From assembly GCA_902555695.1 (NCBI GenBank), contig CACDTV010000005.1, positions 1 to 63,751 on the forward strand: a DNA stretch of 63,751 bases. Reading direction: 5' to 3'. A model generated the notes under the pieces. The model was not told the origin of the DNA. It worked only from the letters and a program-made list of their open reading frames with translations, and did not search any database. The position numbers and the translations under genes were made by a program. Positions 1 through 7,553 of the stretch are shown here, piece by piece (position 1 is the stretch's first letter; each line of letters opens with the position of its first letter). The DNA is from an uncultured Alphaproteobacteria bacterium. GTDB taxonomy: Bacteria > Pseudomonadota > Alphaproteobacteria > HIMB59.

Positions 1-438
1 TTCATCTAATAGCAAAAGATCAGATGGTTTGATTAAATTTTTGATTAGCCCTACTCTCCTTTTTTGCCCACCAGATAAATGTTTAATTAAACTGTTTTTA
101 TCAATACTTAAATTATTGCAAAATATATCTATCTCATAATTATTATCTTGATTTTTGATTACAGATAAAATTTCTTGCTCAACGGTGTTATTATCATCAT
201 TTAATACAAAATTTTGGTTGAAATAATTTACAGCAAAATTATCAATACTCCATTTTTCACCAGCATCAATATCATGTTGACCTGATATGACATTCATTAG
301 GGTTGATTTCCCTGCCCCATTTTTACCAACAAGCGCAATAAAATCTTTTCGATGAATATTTATATCAAGTTCCTTTAAAATTTCTTTTTTATGATAACTA
401 ACTGATCCCTCTTTAAGTGAAAATAAAAGTTGTTTCAT
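1..438 (-). CDS. ABC-F type ATPase, N-terminal part (cut by window edge)
   Basis: Reading leftwards from an ATG at 438, 146 codons stay open to the edge, so only the first nucleotide-binding domain is seen. Walker A is GKNGAGKST (about residues 34-42), the signature is LSGGQKRR, and Walker B is LLLLDE at the edge. There are no membrane segments. This order, with a short sequence between Walker A and signature, fits soluble ABC-F proteins (Uup/EttA-like), which act on the ribosome; a transporter ATPase is less likely but the second domain is out of view. It starts 25 nt after the CCA end of tRNA-Gln on the same strand, with no clear Shine-Dalgarno, so it probably shares that transcript. Confidence 0.8.
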   Translation of the reverse strand, partial: MKQLLFSLKEGSVSYHKKEILKELDINIHRKDFIALVGKNGAGKSTLMNVISGQHDIDAGEKWSIDNFAVNYFNQNFVLNDDNNTVEQEILSVIKNQDNNYEIDIFCNNLSIDKNSLIKHLSGGQKRRVGLIKNLIKPSDLLLLDE

Positions 439-463
439 ATTATTTCAATTTATAGCTTAGATA

Positions 464-538
464 TGGCTGGGGCGGTAGGATTCGAACCTACGCATGCCGA
501 TACCAAAAACCGGTGCCTTACCGCTTGGCTACGCCCCA
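464..538 (-). tRNA. tRNA-Gln (anticodon UUG), CCA encoded
   Basis: The reverse complement folds as a cloverleaf. The acceptor stem pairs TGGGGCG with CGCCCCA, the discriminator is G, and CCA is encoded at 464-466. The anticodon loop has TTG flanked by T and G, between stems near ACCGG and TCGGT, and the T arm carries GGTTCGAATCC. It lies 16 nt downstream of the ispE stop and 25 nt before the ABC-F start, all on the minus strand, so it appears to be embedded in a protein-coding transcript. Confidence 0.95.
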
Positions 539-554
539 TCAGGATTTAAAGAAC

Positions 555-1373
555 TTATCCGAAATAAAAGGATTTTTCAATTCTAACTGAAGGATAAAAT
601 TTATTAATCTCCCTAAAAATCGACCTTTCTTTTGCGATTTTCTTGAAAGATACAAAAATTGAAGATCCACTACCACTCATGCCAAATTTTAAGAAATCTC
701 TCCTATAATCCAAAAGGAACATAAATAATTCTTTAAACTCTTTATTTAGTAACATGGATGAACTAGTTAAGTTATTTTGAGATATTAGTTGTTTTTTTGC
801 TCCCATCTTATGGTTTTTAAAATAATTATAAATTTTTTTAGTTAAATTTTTTTGTGAAGGAAAAATTAAGTAAACTTTCCTCCAATAATATTTTTTTGCC
901 TTGAGGTATTTATACTGACTTAATCCATCAATTATTTTTGGATATTTATCTTTAAAAATAATTACATCTGAACCAATTAAAGGTGCATCTTTTTCAAAGT
1001 TTTTTGAAGTAATTTGATGATATTTATATAGAAATTTTAAAATTGAGGCTGCATTTGAGGATCCGCCTCCTAATCCATAACCAACTGGTATTTTTTTGTA
1101 AACTAAAAATTTTAATTTTGTTTTAGTTTTGTATTTTCTATCAAAAAATAGAATTGATTTTTTTATAATATCATTTTTCAATTTGATTATTTTTTTATTT
1201 TGATCGTAATAAGTAATTTGTAACTTTGTAGAATTAGATACCTTAATTAAATCATTTAATTTTAAAAGAACGACTTTAGAAGAAATCTTATGTTTTTTGA
1301 TAATTTTGTCATAATATTTAATTTTTAAATCAAGATTTATTTTAGCATAGCTTGTTAATTTACTTATTTTCAT
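555..1373 (-). CDS. ispE: 4-diphosphocytidyl-2-C-methyl-D-erythritol kinase
   Basis: A cytoplasmic GHMP-family kinase that phosphorylates the 2-hydroxyl of CDP-methylerythritol in the MEP route to isoprenoids. The protein is 272 aa, near the usual 280-300. The N-terminal YAKINLDL segment carries the conserved Lys (about residue 11), the GHMP phosphate loop PVGYGLGGGSSNAAS lies at about 96-110, GSD at about 134-136 supplies the conserved Asp, and GMSGSGSS near the C terminus is the third GHMP motif. Its start overlaps the end of the upstream TPR gene by 14 nt, and tRNA-Gln follows. The product feeds ubiquinone side chains, consistent with ubiA and coq7 in the window. Confidence 0.93.
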   Translation of the reverse strand: MKISKLTSYAKINLDLKIKYYDKIIKKHKISSKVVLLKLNDLIKVSNSTKLQITYYDQNKKIIKLKNDIIKKSILFFDRKYKTKTKLKFLVYKKIPVGYGLGGGSSNAASILKFLYKYHQITSKNFEKDAPLIGSDVIIFKDKYPKIIDGLSQYKYLKAKKYYWRKVYLIFPSQKNLTKKIYNYFKNHKMGAKKQLISQNNLTSSSMLLNKEFKELFMFLLDYRRDFLKFGMSGSGSSIFVSFKKIAKERSIFREINKFYPSVRIEKSFYFG

Positions 1374-2958
1374 TTCTACCTAAAACTTCCTCGTATTTAA
1401 AATAATCTTTATGAAATAGTATAATTTTATTATCTAAAAATTTTGATTCTTTGTATCTGCCTAATTCATAATATATTTGAGATAAATGATCTATTATTTC
1501 TGGCTCTGAGGGTTCAAGTTGATAAGCATCATAAATCCATTTTTCTGCCAAATCTAAGTTATCTTTCTTAAAATAAAGCCATCCCAAACTATCAAGTATA
1601 GCCCCATCATTATAATTTGAGTCTTTTACTGCCTTTTGAAGCATACTTTCTGCAAGATCTAATTTTCTATCATTCTCAACCCATAAATATGCAAGATAAT
1701 TTAATATGTAAGGATATGAACTTTTAGATATATCAATACTTTTTTGGATAATTTCTTCAGCTTTTTTAATTTCATTATTTCTCTCTAACAAAATACCATA
1801 TTTAAAAAGATGAATTGCATCATCAGAATTCTCTAAAATACTCATGCAACACTCGTTTATAAAATCTAAAGCACCACTATTATCATTTAAAAAATACATT
1901 TCCATCGCAACAAGAAATGATAACTCTAGATTTATCCAATCAGTTTGATGATCGCTATTATTTATAAAATACACTAAGTCACTCATATCAGTGTCTAATT
2001 CAAATGATGTTGAGATATAAAGGTAGTTTTTAAAAAAATTAAAATTTTTGTCAGTTGGGTTAAAATTTTTAATTAATTTTAGTATTTCTTTACTTGGATT
2101 TAATTCTGCTAAAAATGAAATTTTTTTATAAAGATAATAATCCCTATTATCTGGATTTATTTCGATTAAATAAGATAATAAAGCAAGTGCTTTTTTATAC
2201 TCACGCGCATAAAAATAATAAGTGCTAGTTTGAAATAGTTGAAGATATATTATGTCTTCATAATCCTTAACTACGTAATTTTGATCTAATTCAATAGACA
2301 AATTATTAAAAGTAGTTGATGACTGAATAAAATCTGCCAGTGGAAAATTGATGTTATGATAATTGAAAATACTGTCCATTACATTTAATTCTTTAGAATT
2401 AAAGATAGAGAGTGTTTCTATATTTGATGTTACTTCTTCATTAATTTTTTTTAAACTGTTGAGGTCTTTTTGGCGATGATAGAAATAAATAGTATTGATA
2501 TATCTTAAATTTGTAAAGCGACTATCAATTTCATTCAAATTTTCTAAATTATTTTGAAAATTGTTTTTATTACAATAATTCATCCAAAAATTTATGCTTT
2601 TTAGTATGGCCTCTTCAAAAATATAAATTTGTTTTTTGTCAGGAATATTTAAGCATTTGTCATCACCTAGATTCTTGAGAAAAAGAATAATTTCATGAAT
2701 AAATCCACTTTCAATTTCACTAATATTATCAAAAGTATAATTCCCTATAATAATATTACTTAGTAAGGTTGAAGTCTGGTCATTTGAAAAATCATAAGCT
2801 GGTAATTTTTCCCAAATTAAATAATCATTATTGTATTCAGAATAAATTGAACTTAGAAGTTGATTTTCGAAAGTATTTTTTAATTGAGACCCATATGCAT
2901 ATACAATAAATCCAAAAAAACATATAAAATATAAACTAAAAGATAATTTTTTAATCAT
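1360..2958 (-). CDS. Exported TPR-repeat protein
   Basis: A 532-aa protein of unknown specific role. Residues 1-24 form a hydrophobic segment after two lysines, consistent with a signal peptide or membrane anchor, so it is probably periplasmic or envelope-attached. The C-terminal half (about 380-520) holds recognisable TPR units, with alternating helices and consensus-like stretches such as LDSLGWLYFKKDNLDLAEKW. Comparable long TPR proteins lie beside ispE in other alphaproteobacteria, often as putative outer-membrane lipoproteins, but I see no lipobox here. Its ATG shares bases with the ATG of the divergent gene at 2957, so its promoter must lie inside that gene. Confidence 0.75.
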   Translation of the reverse strand: MIKKLSFSLYFICFFGFIVYAYGSQLKNTFENQLLSSIYSEYNNDYLIWEKLPAYDFSNDQTSTLLSNIIIGNYTFDNISEIESGFIHEIILFLKNLGDDKCLNIPDKKQIYIFEEAILKSINFWMNYCNKNNFQNNLENLNEIDSRFTNLRYINTIYFYHRQKDLNSLKKINEEVTSNIETLSIFNSKELNVMDSIFNYHNINFPLADFIQSSTTFNNLSIELDQNYVVKDYEDIIYLQLFQTSTYYFYAREYKKALALLSYLIEINPDNRDYYLYKKISFLAELNPSKEILKLIKNFNPTDKNFNFFKNYLYISTSFELDTDMSDLVYFINNSDHQTDWINLELSFLVAMEMYFLNDNSGALDFINECCMSILENSDDAIHLFKYGILLERNNEIKKAEEIIQKSIDISKSSYPYILNYLAYLWVENDRKLDLAESMLQKAVKDSNYNDGAILDSLGWLYFKKDNLDLAEKWIYDAYQLEPSEPEIIDHLSQIYYELGRYKESKFLDNKIILFHKDYFKYEEVLGRNENK

Positions 2959-3634
2959 GAATAACCAAGACTACCAAAAAAATATTCTTTTGGAATTGAT
3001 GAATCTGGAGGAATTTCAAGTAAAAAAATCTCAAAATGATTCCGATAACCAAATAAATAGAGATATTATCAATAGTCCAAGCAAAGCCACCAGTATTGAT
3101 CAAATAGAGGATTTTTTAAAAAATGAATTATTAAAGTTCAATATTAATCAACCAGTCAATCTAGTAGAAGGTGATAAAAATTCGAAGATTTTATTTTTTT
3201 ACGGTAAATGCGATATTACTGATGAAAAGATAATAGATAAAGCAAATGGTGAGTTATTCGATAAAATGCTTTCCTCCATAAAATTAGATAGGAAACAAAT
3301 AAGCTTAGTGTCTTATATACCAAGGGGACTCAGTGAGTTTGATAATAAACACAAAATGAATTCAATTTTACAACTTATCAATTATCGGTTAATTGAATTG
3401 ATTAACCCAAAATATCTAATAATTATGTCAAATTATTGCATCAAAATGTTATTGGCTGCAGACTTGTCTTCCATGTCTCTTCGTGGAAAGTGGTTTGATT
3501 TCAACACCCCGAATGACGTAGTACCCAAAAAATGCCGTGTGCTTTATGAGCCATCTTTATTAATAAACAATCCAGAACTTAAGAAAGATGCTTGGGAAGA
3601 TTTAAAGGAAATTAAAAGGCAGCTTGGTGGATAG
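2957..3634 (+). CDS. Degenerate family-4-like uracil-DNA glycosylase
   Basis: The 225-aa protein aligns by eye with the family 4 (thermophile/SPO1-type) uracil-DNA glycosylase fold over about 76-222. Recognisable blocks are the helix after motif A (GELFDKMLSSI), a SLRGKWFDF block, and the C-terminal EPSLLINNPELKKDAWEDL, which matches the family pattern HPxxLLxxPxxKxxAWxDL. Key residues are missing: the motif A GExPG is replaced by YGKCD, the motif B His is Glu (about 198), and the Fe-S cysteine set is absent (only three scattered Cys). The first 70 residues are polar and unlike the family. Family membership is likely; glycosylase activity is doubtful. A canonical ung is present at 61.6 kb. 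Confidence 0.72.
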   Translation: MNNQDYQKNILLELMNLEEFQVKKSQNDSDNQINRDIINSPSKATSIDQIEDFLKNELLKFNINQPVNLVEGDKNSKILFFYGKCDITDEKIIDKANGELFDKMLSSIKLDRKQISLVSYIPRGLSEFDNKHKMNSILQLINYRLIELINPKYLIIMSNYCIKMLLAADLSSMSLRGKWFDFNTPNDVVPKKCRVLYEPSLLINNPELKKDAWEDLKEIKRQLGG

Positions 3635-3635
3635 A

Positions 3636-5318
3636 ATGAGAATTATCGTTTTATTAATTGTAACGTTTTTTTACTCACAGAGTATCTTTGCCCTTAGCTC
3701 TAAAGATATTGGCCTTTATAAAAGTATTTTTAATGATTACAGAAATGGAAATTTTGATAAAGGTGATAAAGATATAGCAAAACTAGATGATTTAATTCTT
3801 TTGGGTCATGTACAAGCTTTAAAACTTCTTCATCCAACAGCACATCGCTCTAGTTTTTTAGAGCTCCGAGATTGGTTGAGTGAATATAGTGATCATTACG
3901 AAGCTAGAAGGATTTATAAATTGGGAGTAAGAAGAATGCCGGATGGGGCAAAAAAACCAAAAAAAAATTCATACCCACTTTTTGATGAGATCTTTCAAAA
4001 AGATAAGTCACAAGAAACTGTCTCCACTAAATCAAATAAAATATTTTCAAATAAAAATTACTCAAAAAAAATTAGTATTTATAATACTGTAAGATCAAGA
4101 GTTGGAAGAGGATGGCCTACTGGAGCATTAGAGTATTTAAACCACCACATAAAATATTTTAATCAAAAAGAAAAATCTTTTCTACTTTCCAAAATTGCCA
4201 ATGGCTACTACCTTGCAGATTTAGATGATAAGGCGATAAATGTTTTAAATGATGAGGCTTTCTTGAGTCAACCATACGATGAGGGCTTATGGATTAAAGG
4301 TCTTTCATATTATAGAAAAGGGAAATACCAAAAAGCCTCGAGACAATTTTTAATACTCTCAAAAATTTCAGATAACAAATGGTTAAGGGATGCTGGTGCT
4401 TATTGGTCATTTTTATCCTCAACAAAAGACGCTAATGATGAAATTACTTTCAAAGCATCTTTAGAAGCTCTAAATAAATCTTGCAAACCAAGTTTTAATA
4501 TGTACTCAATTTTATCTTGTAGAATTTTAGATAAAACCATTCAAGACTTTGAATTTAATACCTCATTAATGAGCTCAGATCTTGAGTCATTTTTAAATAC
4601 CAAATTAGGTGAGAGAATTCAGGCCTTAATTGAAATCGATGAACTTCCAATTGCAGAGATAGAATTAAATAGACTTCAAAACATTACAAATGACAGATTT
4701 AAAAGACTAATCCTAAATTTTTCTATTAAAAATGATCTGAGTTCCTTGCAAATTAAAACAGCAAAATACTTGTTTAAAGATGACGCCCCGATAGATTTTT
4801 TATATCCAACACCAAAATGGATCCAAGATTATAATTTCAATAATATTGACCCAACTATTATTATTAGCATGATTAGACAAGAGTCGCAGTTTAGTGCTTT
4901 TGCAAAAAGTGGTAAAAGTGCATATGGATTGATGCAAATTCTTCCATCAACTGCTCGTATGGTAAATAAAAAACATAAATTTAAGTCTAATCCAAGAATA
5001 TTATATGATCCTGAAATTAATGTTGAAACAGGTAGCCTCTACCTTCAAAATTTATTATCTATAAATTATATCAATGGAGATTTGCTAAAGGCTTTAATCT
5101 CATATAATGCAGGGCCAGGAAATCTTTCAAAATGGATGAAAAAAACTACATTTAATGATGATAGTTTTCTTTTAATTGAGTCTATACCATCAAGAGAAAC
5201 AAGAATGTTTGTTGAGAGAGTTCTAACTAATCTTGTTATTTATGAATTAATAAATCATAATTCATTCAATTATGCTGATGAACTCATAGCCACTAATACT
5301 ATCTTGATTAATGATTGA
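3636..5318 (+). CDS. Soluble lytic murein transglycosylase (Slt-like)
   Basis: A periplasmic peptidoglycan lyase of the Slt70 type, cleaving the MurNAc-GlcNAc bond to 1,6-anhydro ends. I choose the ATG at 3636 rather than the in-frame TTG at 3624 because it gives a clean signal peptide (MRIIVLLIVTFFYSQSIFA) directly after the preceding stop. A long helical, superhelix-like region precedes the C-terminal SLT domain (about 390-520), which has IRQESQF with the catalytic Glu, then AYGLMQILPSTA and the ISYNAGPGN block. It is about 560 aa, somewhat shorter than E. coli Slt. The stop overlaps the moaB start by 8 nt. Confidence 0.9.
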   Translation: MRIIVLLIVTFFYSQSIFALSSKDIGLYKSIFNDYRNGNFDKGDKDIAKLDDLILLGHVQALKLLHPTAHRSSFLELRDWLSEYSDHYEARRIYKLGVRRMPDGAKKPKKNSYPLFDEIFQKDKSQETVSTKSNKIFSNKNYSKKISIYNTVRSRVGRGWPTGALEYLNHHIKYFNQKEKSFLLSKIANGYYLADLDDKAINVLNDEAFLSQPYDEGLWIKGLSYYRKGKYQKASRQFLILSKISDNKWLRDAGAYWSFLSSTKDANDEITFKASLEALNKSCKPSFNMYSILSCRILDKTIQDFEFNTSLMSSDLESFLNTKLGERIQALIEIDELPIAEIELNRLQNITNDRFKRLILNFSIKNDLSSLQIKTAKYLFKDDAPIDFLYPTPKWIQDYNFNNIDPTIIISMIRQESQFSAFAKSGKSAYGLMQILPSTARMVNKKHKFKSNPRILYDPEINVETGSLYLQNLLSINYINGDLLKALISYNAGPGNLSKWMKKTTFNDDSFLLIESIPSRETRMFVERVLTNLVIYELINHNSFNYADELIATNTILIND

Positions 5319-5832
5319 TGAAAAAATAACATTTAAACAAATAAATATTGCTGTAATCACTTTGTCGGATACAAGAAAAGAAAGTGATGATAAATCAGGT
5401 AATACATTAAAAGAACTTATACAAAAAAAAGGACATTCTGTTTCCCATTATCAGATTATTGAAGATGAACCTAAACTCTTTATTCCTATTATTCAGAAAT
5501 TAACAGCATCTGTCGAACACGATGTAATAATCACTTCAGGTGGGACTGGTCTGACGGGAAGAGATAATACTATTGATGCCTTAAAAAAAATATCTCAAGT
5601 TGAAATTCCAGGATTTGGAGAATTGTTTAGACAATTAAGCTATAAAAAAATTGGAACCTCAACTATACAATCTCGAGCGAGTGCATTTTTATTAAATCAA
5701 ACTTACATCTTTTGTTTACCTGGATCTACTTCTGCTGTTAGAGATGCTTGGAATGATATTCTTTTTCATCAATTAGACATAAGACACAAGCCATGTAATT
5801 TTGTCGAACTAATACCTAGACTTGATGAGTGA
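5311..5832 (+). CDS. moaB: Molybdopterin biosynthesis protein MoaB
   Basis: A 173-aa protein of the MoaB/Mog family, which binds or adenylates molybdopterin during molybdenum cofactor synthesis in the cytoplasm. Visible motifs are AVITLSDTR near the N terminus, SGNTLKELI, and the family hallmark TSGGTGLTGRDNT at about 71-83. Length matches MoaB (about 170) rather than the larger MogA. No other moa genes are in the window, so whether the full pathway is present cannot be judged. It overlaps the transglycosylase before it and rnhB after it, indicating cotranscription. Confidence 0.9.
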   Translation: MIDEKITFKQINIAVITLSDTRKESDDKSGNTLKELIQKKGHSVSHYQIIEDEPKLFIPIIQKLTASVEHDVIITSGGTGLTGRDNTIDALKKISQVEIPGFGELFRQLSYKKIGTSTIQSRASAFLLNQTYIFCLPGSTSAVRDAWNDILFHQLDIRHKPCNFVELIPRLDE

Positions 5833-6427
5833 ATATGTTGTTGGAGTCGACGAGGTTGGCAGAGGATCTCTTGTTGGAAGTGCAATAATTTGTGCTTTCA
5901 GATCACAAAATTCCTTATTTGATAAACTTCCATTTAGTGTCTCTGATTCAAAAAAAATAAATAAAAAAAAAAGAGAGGAAATATATGAATATTTTAGATT
6001 AAATAAAGGTTTCGAATATAATTATCAAATTATTTTTGGAAAAAAAAAATTTATTGAAAGATTTAATATTCACAATGTAGTTTTGCAAAGCATGAAACAA
6101 TCGATAATTTTGTTGTCAAAAAAGTCAGATACAATCATCATAGATGGAAAATTTATTCCAAGCGAAATGAAAGGTTATAAAGTGAAGTCTTTAATTAAAG
6201 CAGATGATAAAATTAATCAGGTGTCAGCAGCTTCAATTATAGCAAAAGTCTTCAGAGACAAATTACTTCTGAAACTCCACTCATTAGATGGTAATTATCA
6301 ATGGAATAAAAATGCTGGGTACGGTACAAAGTCTCACTTAAGCGCTATTTATACACACGGGGTCAGCAAATATCACAGGACCACTTATCAACCTATAAGT
6401 AAACTTATCAAAAAGTTATCTACTTAG
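5825..6427 (+). CDS. rnhB: Ribonuclease HII
   Basis: Removes ribonucleotides from DNA and cleaves RNA-DNA hybrids with divalent metal in the cytoplasm. The N-terminal GVDEVGRGSLVG carries the first acidic pair; the central IIDGKF and the later KADDKINQVSAASIIAKV supply the remaining acids and the lysine-serine segment; SHLSAIYTHGVSKYHR fits the C-terminal domain. I use the ATG at 5825, overlapping the moaB stop, rather than the TTG one codon earlier. About 200 aa is normal. The last 50 nt of the gene carry several TTATC motifs that continue into the ccrM leader. Confidence 0.93.
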   Translation: MSEYVVGVDEVGRGSLVGSAIICAFRSQNSLFDKLPFSVSDSKKINKKKREEIYEYFRLNKGFEYNYQIIFGKKKFIERFNIHNVVLQSMKQSIILLSKKSDTIIIDGKFIPSEMKGYKVKSLIKADDKINQVSAASIIAKVFRDKLLLKLHSLDGNYQWNKNAGYGTKSHLSAIYTHGVSKYHRTTYQPISKLIKKLST

Positions 6428-6436
6428 TTATCAACA
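6385..6436 (+). promoter_or_regulatory. Four co-directional DnaA-box-like 9-mers upstream of ccrM
   Basis: Four motifs starting TTATC lie in the same orientation: TTATCAACC at 6385, TTATCAAAA at 6405, TTATCTACT at 6416 and TTATCAACA at 6428. The last differs by one base from the consensus DnaA box TTATCCACA. Spacing is 20, 11 and 12 nt, the last two about one helical turn. The cluster straddles the rnhB stop codon and is followed by an A+T-rich stretch up to the ccrM start. DnaA binding is inferred, not shown; part of the cluster lies in coding sequence. Confidence 0.4.
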
Positions 6437-6460
6437 GTAGAGTATGTTTTTTTTACACAA

Positions 6461-6484
6461 GATTCTTTATAAATATTAAGATTC
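6461..6484. promoter_or_regulatory. Pair of GANTC sites in the ccrM leader
   Basis: GATTC occurs at 6461-6465 and again at 6480-6484, the second ending 4 nt before the GTG start of ccrM. GANTC is the target of CcrM-family methylases. In Caulobacter, methylation of sites in the ccrM leader lowers its own transcription; similar self-control here is inference from placement. Confidence 0.45.
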
Positions 6485-6488
6485 ATAC

Positions 6489-7553
6489 GTGTTGAAATCA
6501 AATAACCTATATTTAGGTGATTGTCTTGATCTATTAGCTAAAATTGAAGATCAGACAATTGATTTAATTTTCTTAGACCCTCCTTATAATTTACAATTAA
6601 ACAAAGTTTTAACTAGACCAAATCATTCCATTGTCAATGGTGTCAATCAGGATTGGGATAAATTTGATAGTTACTCGAGTTATGATGATTTTACCTTTTC
6701 ATATTTAACTGAATGTAAAAGAGTTCTTAAACCTGATGGGGGATTATGGATTATTGGTTCGTATCATAATATTTTTAGAATTGGAAAAATTCTCCAAGAT
6801 TTAAACTTTTGGATTTTAAATGATGTGATTTGGGCCAAATCTAACCCGTTACCAAATTTTAGGGCAACTAGACTTACTAATGCGCATGAAACTCTTATTT
6901 GGTGTTCAAAAAAACCTAAATCTAAGTATCAATTTAATTATCATACTTTAAAGGTTGCAAATGAAGACAGACAAGAGAGAAGTATTTGGAACTTCCCAAT
7001 TTGTTCAGGTAAAGAAAGGTTGAAAAACAATAAAAACCAAACAGCTCACCCAACTCAAAAACCCTTAGCTTTGATGAAAAAAATTATTATTCAGTCATCG
7101 ATACAAGGAGATCTAGTACTAGAACCTTTTGCAGGCACAGCAAGTTTCTGTGCTGAAGCAAAATATTTGGGTAGAAATTACATAGGTTTTGAAAAAGATG
7201 ATGGTTATTTTAATTTAGCAATTAAAAGATTAAAAAAAATTAAATCTTTAAAAAATGATTTATTAGAGATTAATGAAAAAGATAAACCTATACAAAAAAT
7301 ACCCTTTGCAAGTTTAATTGACAATGGGCATTTAAAGCCAGGTGCTAAACTATATAACAATAAGAAAAGCTATAAAGCTACAATTTTACCAGATGGAAGT
7401 ATTTCATATAAAAATGAGAGAGGATCAATTCATAAAATTGCTGCAAAAGTAAATAAGACATCGAGTTTCAATGGATGGGATTATTGGCATTATGAGGATA
7501 AAAAAAAGAATTTAATATGTATCGATGAAATTAGAAAGAAGATGAGGAGTTAA
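6489..7553 (+). CDS. ccrM: Cell-cycle DNA adenine methylase, GANTC-specific (CcrM)
   Basis: A beta-class N6-adenine methyltransferase of the CcrM family, which methylates GANTC and helps time alphaproteobacterial cell-cycle transcription. The catalytic DPPY motif (LDPPYNLQLN) is at about 31, and the SAM-binding motif FAGTASFCAEAKYLGR at about 217. HPTQKP precedes it. The C-terminal 90 residues (from about 265, with ASLIDNGHLKPGAKLY and FNGWDYWHYE) are the extra DNA-contact domain that marks CcrM and separates it from plain HinfI-type methylases. No restriction partner is adjacent. The start is GTG 6489, or TTG one codon later. The gene ends in a TTAA shared with the mutY stop. Confidence 0.93.
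   Translation: MLKSNNLYLGDCLDLLAKIEDQTIDLIFLDPPYNLQLNKVLTRPNHSIVNGVNQDWDKFDSYSSYDDFTFSYLTECKRVLKPDGGLWIIGSYHNIFRIGKILQDLNFWILNDVIWAKSNPLPNFRATRLTNAHETLIWCSKKPKSKYQFNYHTLKVANEDRQERSIWNFPICSGKERLKNNKNQTAHPTQKPLALMKKIIIQSSIQGDLVLEPFAGTASFCAEAKYLGRNYIGFEKDDGYFNLAIKRLKKIKSLKNDLLEINEKDKPIQKIPFASLIDNGHLKPGAKLYNNKKSYKATILPDGSISYKNERGSIHKIAAKVNKTSSFNGWDYWHYEDKKKNLICIDEIRKKMRS

Noticed and set aside
6385..6488. Calling the DnaA-box-like cluster the chromosomal origin.
   Set aside because: Only one motif is near consensus, part lies in rnhB, and neither dnaA, hemE nor a skew switch could be checked in the window; it is kept as a candidate regulatory site only.
6489..7553. CcrM as half of a restriction-modification system.
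   Set aside because: It has the CcrM-specific C-terminal domain and no adjacent endonuclease; mutY is a repair enzyme.
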